Part shown: piece by piece, positions 4,907 through 9,421 of the stretch | Layout of the letters: every line of letters starts with the position of its first letter | Numbering within the stretch: the first letter of the stretch is position 1 | DNA from: Alphaproteobacteria bacterium | GTDB lineage: Bacteria > Pseudomonadota > Alphaproteobacteria > RS24 | Reading direction: 5' to 3' | Length of the DNA stretch: 9,421 bases | NCBI GenBank assembly: GCA_015163825.1 | Contig: JAAOIL010000004.1 | Coordinates: 1 to 9,421, forward strand | The notes under the pieces: generated by a model | Seen by the model: only the letters and a program-made list of their open reading frames with translations | Databases searched by the model: none | What the model was told of the DNA's origin: nothing | Made by a program: the position numbers and the translations under genes

Positions 4907-6118
4907 ATGGATTTAGCATTTAGCGAACAAGACCTTGCCTTCCGTGATGAAGTACGGGCTTTCATCAAAGAGGCGTTCACCGAAGATCTACAAAGAGAGA
5001 TGGGGCGCTCAAAGAATAATTATATGAATAAGGACGCGCATATACTTTGGCAGAAGCGTTTATTTGAAAAAGGGTGGGCGGCGCCTAATTGGCCAACCGA
5101 ACATGGCGGTGCGGGTTTCACCCCGACCCAGAAATTCATTTTCTCGCGGGAGTTGGATACGGCGGGTGCGCCACACACCATTCCTTTTGGGCTGGTTATG
5201 GTCGCCCCTGTGATAATGGCTTTCGGGTCTGATGAGCAAAAGAAAAGGTTTCTGCCCGATATATTGGCGACCAATGTTTGGTGGTGTCAGGGTTATTCTG
5301 AGCCGGGCTCTGGTTCGGATTTGGCATCGCTACAAATGAAGGCGGAAGATAAGGGCGACCATTATCTATGCAATGGTTCCAAAATATGGACATCAATGGC
5401 ACAACACGCAGATTGGATTTTCTGCCTTGTGCGCACGGCGAAAACAGAAAAGCCGCAACAAGGTATTTCATTTCTGCTGATAGATATGAACGCCCCTGGT
5501 GTGCGGGTAGAGCCGATTATTACCCTAGATGCCTCTCGCAATAACCAGCAGGAGGTTAATCAGGTTTTCTTTGAAGATGTTAAAGTGCCAAAAGAAAATC
5601 TGGTCGGGGAAGAGAATAAGGGCTGGACTTATGCCAAATATCTGTTGGAGTTTGAGCGGGGTAATCCTTACTCATCGGGGCTTATGCGGGGGTTAGAGCA
5701 AATCAAAGCCCTAGCGGCAGAGATTATGGCAGATGGCGCCCCGCTTTCCACCGATGCCGATTTCATACGCCAAGCGACAGAATTGGAAACACGGATTGTC
5801 GTTATGGAAGCGACAGAACTTCGTATTTTCTCTGAAGTCAGTGCGGGGCAAAACATCGGACCCGGCTCTTCATCAATGCTGAAAACAAGAGGCACGGAAT
5901 TGCAACAAGACATCTCGCAATTGGGGGTGGAGGTTATCGGCAATTATGGCTTCCCCTTTGTGGAGGATACTTTGGCAAGCGCTAACCAAGCCGATATTGG
6001 TATGGACGGCGCGCCAACGATTGTCCCTGGCTATCTCAATAGACGCAAGGCGACAATCTATGCGGGCTCTAACGAGATACAACATAGCATCATCGCAAAA
6101 GCGGTTCTTGGTTTATAG
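4907..6118 (+). CDS. Acyl-CoA dehydrogenase, second large (PimC-like) subunit
   Basis: This is a 403-residue paralogue of the first dehydrogenase in the cluster and performs the same type of FAD-dependent 2,3-desaturation. It shows EKGWAAPNWPTEHGGAGF (54-71), WWCQGYSEPGSGSDLASL (125-142), IWTSMAQHADWIFCLVRT (160-177), LLEFERGNPYSSGLM (246-260) and IYAGSNEIQHSIIAKAVLGL (384-403). Glu250 is the likely catalytic base, since the YEGT position is Ala. As in the first copy, the RxQFG motif is missing, so it presumably needs a small partner. The loop before EVN is four residues longer than in the first copy (DASRNNQQEVNQV, 208-220, against DGGHEVNEV), and helix G differs strongly, so substrate choice probably differs. 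GGGGAGGA lies eight bases before the ATG. The last six bases overlap the convergent antiporter gene. No second small subunit is seen nearby. Confidence 0.9.
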   Translation: MDLAFSEQDLAFRDEVRAFIKEAFTEDLQREMGRSKNNYMNKDAHILWQKRLFEKGWAAPNWPTEHGGAGFTPTQKFIFSRELDTAGAPHTIPFGLVMVAPVIMAFGSDEQKKRFLPDILATNVWWCQGYSEPGSGSDLASLQMKAEDKGDHYLCNGSKIWTSMAQHADWIFCLVRTAKTEKPQQGISFLLIDMNAPGVRVEPIITLDASRNNQQEVNQVFFEDVKVPKENLVGEENKGWTYAKYLLEFERGNPYSSGLMRGLEQIKALAAEIMADGAPLSTDADFIRQATELETRIVVMEATELRIFSEVSAGQNIGPGSSSMLKTRGTELQQDISQLGVEVIGNYGFPFVEDTLASANQADIGMDGAPTIVPGYLNRRKATIYAGSNEIQHSIIAKAVLGL

Positions 6119-7819
6119 GAAATAACGCAACGCCAATATGGCGGACAGCACGGCAAGAATAACGCCTGCCGCAATACCTGTTTCTAGCCCGCCCGATGAT
6201 ATATTGCTACGCGCATTCAGGTTTTCTAGGCGCATAATTAAACGCACAACCGCATCGCGCCCAAATGTGATGCCGCCTTGCCACGCCACATAAAAGGGGC
6301 GGGTTATTGCAGCAATTAGGGGGGGTGCAAATCGCGTATAAAACCAATCACTACTGATAGGGTAAGTGTCAAGGTGTGGGGGCAACCAACCCCGCCGCCA
6401 TAAAAATACAAACACCAAGCCGATAGAAACCGTCGAGATTATATCAAATGACAGATGCGATAATGTCCATATCTCATGATTGATTTCATAAGGTAGCAGC
6501 GCATAAAGTGGAGCGGGGGCAATGCCTATGCCAACACAAAGCAAAGCCGCCAGCGCCATCGCCACCAGCATGGGCGGCGGGGCTTCTTGCACTTGTTTAT
6601 TTGAATCGTCGCCAAAGAAGGTGAATAGCACCAATTTTAAGGCGGCATATACCAATGTCCCACTTGCCAGCAACACCAACGCCACCACCAATTGACTTTG
6701 TGTTTGCCCGATTGCCGCAATGGTTAGCGATTTTGTCGCAAAGCCACTGGATAAGGGAAAAGCCGTAATGGATAACGCCCCGATAATGGTGAATAACATC
6801 GTCAGGGGCATTTTTCGTGCCAGCCCCCCTAGTTCATCTATGTTTGTTGTGCCTGTGCGTAATAATATCGCCCCTGTCCCCATAAATAATAATGCCTGAT
6901 AAATAATACTGGCGAAAGCATGGGCGACAACACCATTCATCGCTAACTCACTGCCAATGCCTATGCCAATCACCATAAAGCCTAGTTGATTATTCAACAG
7001 ATAGGTTAATAGGCGGCGCAAATCTTTCTCTACTGCAATCAATAAAATAGGGGAAATCGCCATCACCACCCCAATCCAGACGAGGATATGTGTTCCCGCA
7101 AAGCATAATGCCAACATATAAATTGCCAGTTTTGTCGTGAAGGCACTCAACACAATCGTGCCCGTGCCAGAGGCTTGCGGGTAAGCATCGTGCAACCAAC
7201 CATTCAATAATGGGAAAGCGGCTTTTATCGCAAAGGCTAAAAATAATGTCGCCCCCGCCAATGTATCGGGCGCAAGGCTTGTAATAGTGAGCGCGCCACT
7301 ATCTTGGTAAAGCATCGCCGCCCCCGATAATAACAACACCCCTGATAATAATTGTATCGCCAGATAACGCATGGCGGCACGAAAACTAGCGGCACTATTG
7401 CCCGCCAACACCAATATGACAGAGGCAAAAGCCGTTGCCTCCCAATAGATAAAGAGTGTCAGAAAATCCCCCGCATAGAGGGCGGCAATGGCGGCACCCG
7501 CATAAATGGCGGCGGCACTGGTGCTTATGCGTAGGCGTTCGCTTGCCCCATAAATCACATTCAAAGCGGCTGCTATGTGGAACACCAGCGCAAATGGTTT
7601 GGTGATAGCGGTAGCACGATTGAGTATCATCTCCACCCCCATAAAGTTTGTGGTAAGATGTGTGCCAATATCAATCTGCCAGCACCACCAAGCAGAAATG
7701 GCGATGACCGCTAACAACCAGATTTGTCGTATCGTGTGCGGCAATACCAACGCCACCACCCCCCCGATGATAAGGGTCAGTCCCGATAACAAGGGCAGCA
7801 TTGATAATAGATTATCCAT
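6113..7819 (-). CDS. Proton-conducting antiporter-like membrane subunit (MrpD/NuoL-M-N superfamily), 568 aa
   Basis: This polytopic inner-membrane protein belongs to the proton-translocating subunit family shared by Mrp Na+/H+ antiporters, membrane-bound hydrogenases and complex I. The proton-path residues are present: Glu127 in FIYWEATAF (TM5), Lys199 in FAIKAAFPLLNGWLHDAYP (TM7), Lys230 in SAFTTKLAIY (TM8) and Lys363 in SGFATKSL (TM12). About 14 hydrophobic helices are followed by a C-terminal extension from residue 475 containing SSDWFYTRFAPP (489-500), an amphipathic stretch to about 535, and a final hydrophobic helix (545-566). The start is supported by GGAG at 7827-7830, inside the end of the upstream gene, three bases away. 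It is last in a minus-strand operon. The likely role is cation/proton antiport; NuoN is unlikely because of the length and tail. The exact subunit name is uncertain. Confidence 0.85.
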   Translation of the reverse strand: MDNLLSMLPLLSGLTLIIGGVVALVLPHTIRQIWLLAVIAISAWWCWQIDIGTHLTTNFMGVEMILNRATAITKPFALVFHIAAALNVIYGASERLRISTSAAAIYAGAAIAALYAGDFLTLFIYWEATAFASVILVLAGNSAASFRAAMRYLAIQLLSGVLLLSGAAMLYQDSGALTITSLAPDTLAGATLFLAFAIKAAFPLLNGWLHDAYPQASGTGTIVLSAFTTKLAIYMLALCFAGTHILVWIGVVMAISPILLIAVEKDLRRLLTYLLNNQLGFMVIGIGIGSELAMNGVVAHAFASIIYQALLFMGTGAILLRTGTTNIDELGGLARKMPLTMLFTIIGALSITAFPLSSGFATKSLTIAAIGQTQSQLVVALVLLASGTLVYAALKLVLFTFFGDDSNKQVQEAPPPMLVAMALAALLCVGIGIAPAPLYALLPYEINHEIWTLSHLSFDIISTVSIGLVFVFLWRRGWLPPHLDTYPISSDWFYTRFAPPLIAAITRPFYVAWQGGITFGRDAVVRLIMRLENLNARSNISSGGLETGIAAGVILAVLSAILALRYFL

Positions 7820-7822
7820 TTT

Positions 7823-9262
7823 CTAGCTCCCTATATTTGGTATGAATAAATCAGCATAGAAGAATAATGCTATGGTTAAAGCGGCTGTGATAAGCAAGGG
7901 TATCAAGCAAGCAAGCGGCGCTTCTTTTATGCTGGTTTGTTGTGTGGGGGCGGGTAGAAATAAGCCGCGCAATACGATTTCGCCCAAATAAATCAGGTTC
8001 AATAGGCTAGAGACTATCAGCACTGCCACCACCCATAGATGTTGGCTTTCTATAGCCCCCGCCATCAGCAGAAATTTAGACCACATACCCGCCAGAGGCG
8101 GCACACCGATAATAGACAAAGCGGCTATTGTGAAAGCGGCATAGGTGAAGGGCATGCGCCGTCCCAAGCCGTCCATTTCTTTTATGTCGGTGAAGCGGTG
8201 GGCGATATAGATAGCACCTGCGCAAAAGAATAGAGTGATTTTACCCACCGCGTGTGTCGCGATATGGTGTGTTGCCCCTGCGACTGCCAAAGGCGAAGCC
8301 ATCGCCATCCCCGTAATGATATATGCCAGTTGGCTAATGGTGGAATAGGCGAGCCGTGCCTTTAGGTTTGTTTTACGCAATGCCACGAAGGAGGCGGCTA
8401 ACAAAGAAAATGCTGCTACCCATACCAGCCATTCACTACCGCCAACATCGGTTAGGAATTCTGTGCCGAAAATATAGATGATGATTTTAGCGATGGTAAA
8501 AACCCCTGCTTTCACGACGGCGACGGCGTGTAGCAAGGCACTTACAGGTGTAGGTGCTACCATAGCGGCAGGCAACCAGCGATGCAGAGGCATCAAAGCG
8601 GCTTTGCCTGTGCCGAAGGCGAACAAAGCGAGCAATAGCGGAACATAAGCCGGGGGCATATGCCCTGCCAAAATACCGCCTGCGGCGAATTCTAGTGTGC
8701 CCGTTATCGCCCACACGGCGACAAGGGCGGGTAATAGGAATAGAAGCGATCCTGTCAGCAATATCCCCAAATAGACTCGCCCTGCTTTGTGTGCTTCATC
8801 TGTGCCGTTGTGTATCACGAGCGGATATGTCACAAGTGTTAATGTTTCATAAAAAATGAATAACGTGAGCAAGTTCCCCGCCAGCGCAATCCCCATAGCG
8901 GCACTGATAGACAAAGCATAAAAGAACATAAAGCGTGTGTGATTTGCTTCGCCTGCGCCTCGTAAATAGCCGATGGTGTAGAGCGTGGCAATCGGGTAGA
9001 GAACACCCGCAATCAAAGTGAATAGCAAGCCCAAAGGTTCTGCCGCAAAATGCACAGACAGATTGGGGATAATCGCAAAGCCGTATGCCGTAGCATTTAC
9101 ACTATCACTATAGATTTGCACGGCACAATAAGCGGTGATGAGGCTTATCACAAACGCAAAACCATCGCGCATATTCGGCAAGCGATGCAATGCCAACACC
9201 CCCAATGCCGCCAGCACGGGCAGACCAAGCAAAGCATAAATAAGATTTTCGCCTGTCATCAT
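7823..9262 (-). CDS. Proton-conducting antiporter-like membrane subunit (MrpD/MrpA-N/NuoL-like), 479 aa
   Basis: This is a second member of the proton-translocating subunit family, about 14 transmembrane helices with little outside them. Conserved charges are Glu139 in FIFYETLTL (TM5), Lys220 in FGTGKAALMPLHRWLPAAM (TM7), Lys251 in HAVAVVKAGVF (TM8) and Lys396 in GMWSKFLLMAG (TM12). The segment VAPTPVSALLHAVAVVKAGV (236-255) is closer to NuoL and the N-terminal half of MrpA than to NuoM or NuoN. That suggests it belongs to a split-MrpA or Mbh/Hyf-type set. Its ATG overlaps the stop of the upstream gene in ATGA (9259-9262), so translation is probably coupled. A second Met codon follows directly and could also start it. 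Three bases separate its stop from the next gene. Family is certain; subunit naming is not. Confidence 0.85.
   Translation of the reverse strand: MMTGENLIYALLGLPVLAALGVLALHRLPNMRDGFAFVISLITAYCAVQIYSDSVNATAYGFAIIPNLSVHFAAEPLGLLFTLIAGVLYPIATLYTIGYLRGAGEANHTRFMFFYALSISAAMGIALAGNLLTLFIFYETLTLVTYPLVIHNGTDEAHKAGRVYLGILLTGSLLFLLPALVAVWAITGTLEFAAGGILAGHMPPAYVPLLLALFAFGTGKAALMPLHRWLPAAMVAPTPVSALLHAVAVVKAGVFTIAKIIIYIFGTEFLTDVGGSEWLVWVAAFSLLAASFVALRKTNLKARLAYSTISQLAYIITGMAMASPLAVAGATHHIATHAVGKITLFFCAGAIYIAHRFTDIKEMDGLGRRMPFTYAAFTIAALSIIGVPPLAGMWSKFLLMAGAIESQHLWVVAVLIVSSLLNLIYLGEIVLRGLFLPAPTQQTSIKEAPLACLIPLLITAALTIALFFYADLFIPNIGS
7827..7830 (-). promoter_or_regulatory. Shine-Dalgarno of the 568-aa antiporter subunit, inside the upstream gene
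   Basis: The minus strand reads GGAGCTAGAAA-ATG. GGAG falls in the last codons of the 479-aa gene, whose TAG stop (7823-7825) lies between it and the start. Ribosomes ending on the first gene would be next to the start of the second. Confidence 0.6.
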
Positions 9263-9421
9263 TTATTTTCCACAAATAAGGAGGCTGCCGCTTGTGCCGC
9301 TTCAATCAAGGGCGTGGCATAAATACCAAAGCCGATTGTCGCCGCCACAAATATCCAGACGGGTAACCAGTGATATATTTTTTCTTGCCCGATAACAATT
9401 TCCGTTGTTGGTGGTTGCAAC
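9259..9421 (-). CDS. Third antiporter-like membrane subunit, C-terminal 53 codons (cut by the right edge)
   Basis: The minus strand reads in frame from the window edge to TGA at 9259-9261. The visible end contains a polar stretch with GQEKIYHW, one transmembrane helix (LPVWIFVAATIGFGIYA, residues 19-35 of the fragment), and an Ala-rich tail, EAAQAAASLFVENK. The Pro-Val-Trp-x-Phe-Val then FGI pattern followed by an Ala-rich tail resembles the C-terminus of alphaproteobacterial MrpD-like proteins. Position also supports this, since two full members of the family follow directly and the stop codon overlaps the next start. The catalytic region is outside the window, so the identity rests on a short tail and on context. 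Confidence 0.6.
   Translation of the reverse strand, partial: LQPPTTEIVIGQEKIYHWLPVWIFVAATIGFGIYATPLIEAAQAAASLFVENK

Noticed and set aside
6113..9421. nuoL-nuoM-nuoN of respiratory complex I
   Set aside because: Three antiporter-like genes in tandem suggested this, but the last is 568 aa with a C-terminal extension and the middle one has NuoL/MrpA-like rather than NuoM-like motifs. It is not excluded until the upstream genes are read.
1..9421. Mobile elements, CRISPR arrays, tRNA or rRNA genes, toxin-antitoxin or phage genes
   Set aside because: I looked for transposase-like proteins, terminal inverted repeats, regularly spaced repeats and tRNA-like ends and saw none. The genes read as ordinary chromosomal metabolism and membrane energetics.

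Overview
The window looks like chromosomal DNA of an alphaproteobacterium with roughly balanced GC. The evidence is the paired large and small acyl-CoA dehydrogenases of the pimeloyl-CoA dehydrogenase (PimC/PimD) kind, a DUF1289 protein, a CobA-type uroporphyrinogen-III methyltransferase, and a run of MrpD-like membrane subunits, all typical of that class. I cannot name a genus; a marine lineage is only a guess. I see no phage, transposase, CRISPR array, tRNA or rRNA.

Left part (1-1862). A phosphomannomutase/phosphoglucomutase gene (minus strand, cut by the left edge) is divergent from cobA (plus strand). Only 26 bases separate the two start codons, and plausible promoters for both overlap there. 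cobA lacks a Shine-Dalgarno sequence and has a -10-like box placed so that its mRNA would be leaderless. cobA ends inside a convergent DUF1289 gene, which may also be leaderless.

Middle part (1863-6118). After a 173-base regulatory gap comes a plus-strand cluster: a PimC-like large acyl-CoA dehydrogenase, a PimD-like small one, a wrecked enoyl-CoA hydratase gene, a small antibiotic-biosynthesis-monooxygenase-fold protein, and a second PimC-like large subunit. The large and small proteins carry complementary parts of the usual active site, as in heteromeric alpha2beta2 dehydrogenases. The cluster therefore has two candidate catalytic subunits and one visible partner. The hydratase remnant keeps only the N- and C-terminal ends of a crotonase, in different frames, so this operon has probably lost its own hydration step.

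Right part (6113-9421). Three tightly packed minus-strand genes encode proton-conducting, antiporter-like membrane proteins (568 aa, 479 aa, and the last 53 codons of a third that runs off the right edge). They are coupled by a 4-base ATGA overlap and a 3-base gap. They most resemble an alphaproteobacterial Mrp-type cation/proton antiporter operon. The two complete proteins retain the Glu and Lys residues of the proton path. The 568-aa protein has a long C-terminal extension. The last dehydrogenase and this operon converge with a 6-base overlap.

No wholly unknown system is evident. The most interesting points are the deleted crotonase gene, the two-large/one-small dehydrogenase set, the tandem antiporter subunits, and the overlapping, possibly leaderless divergent promoters.
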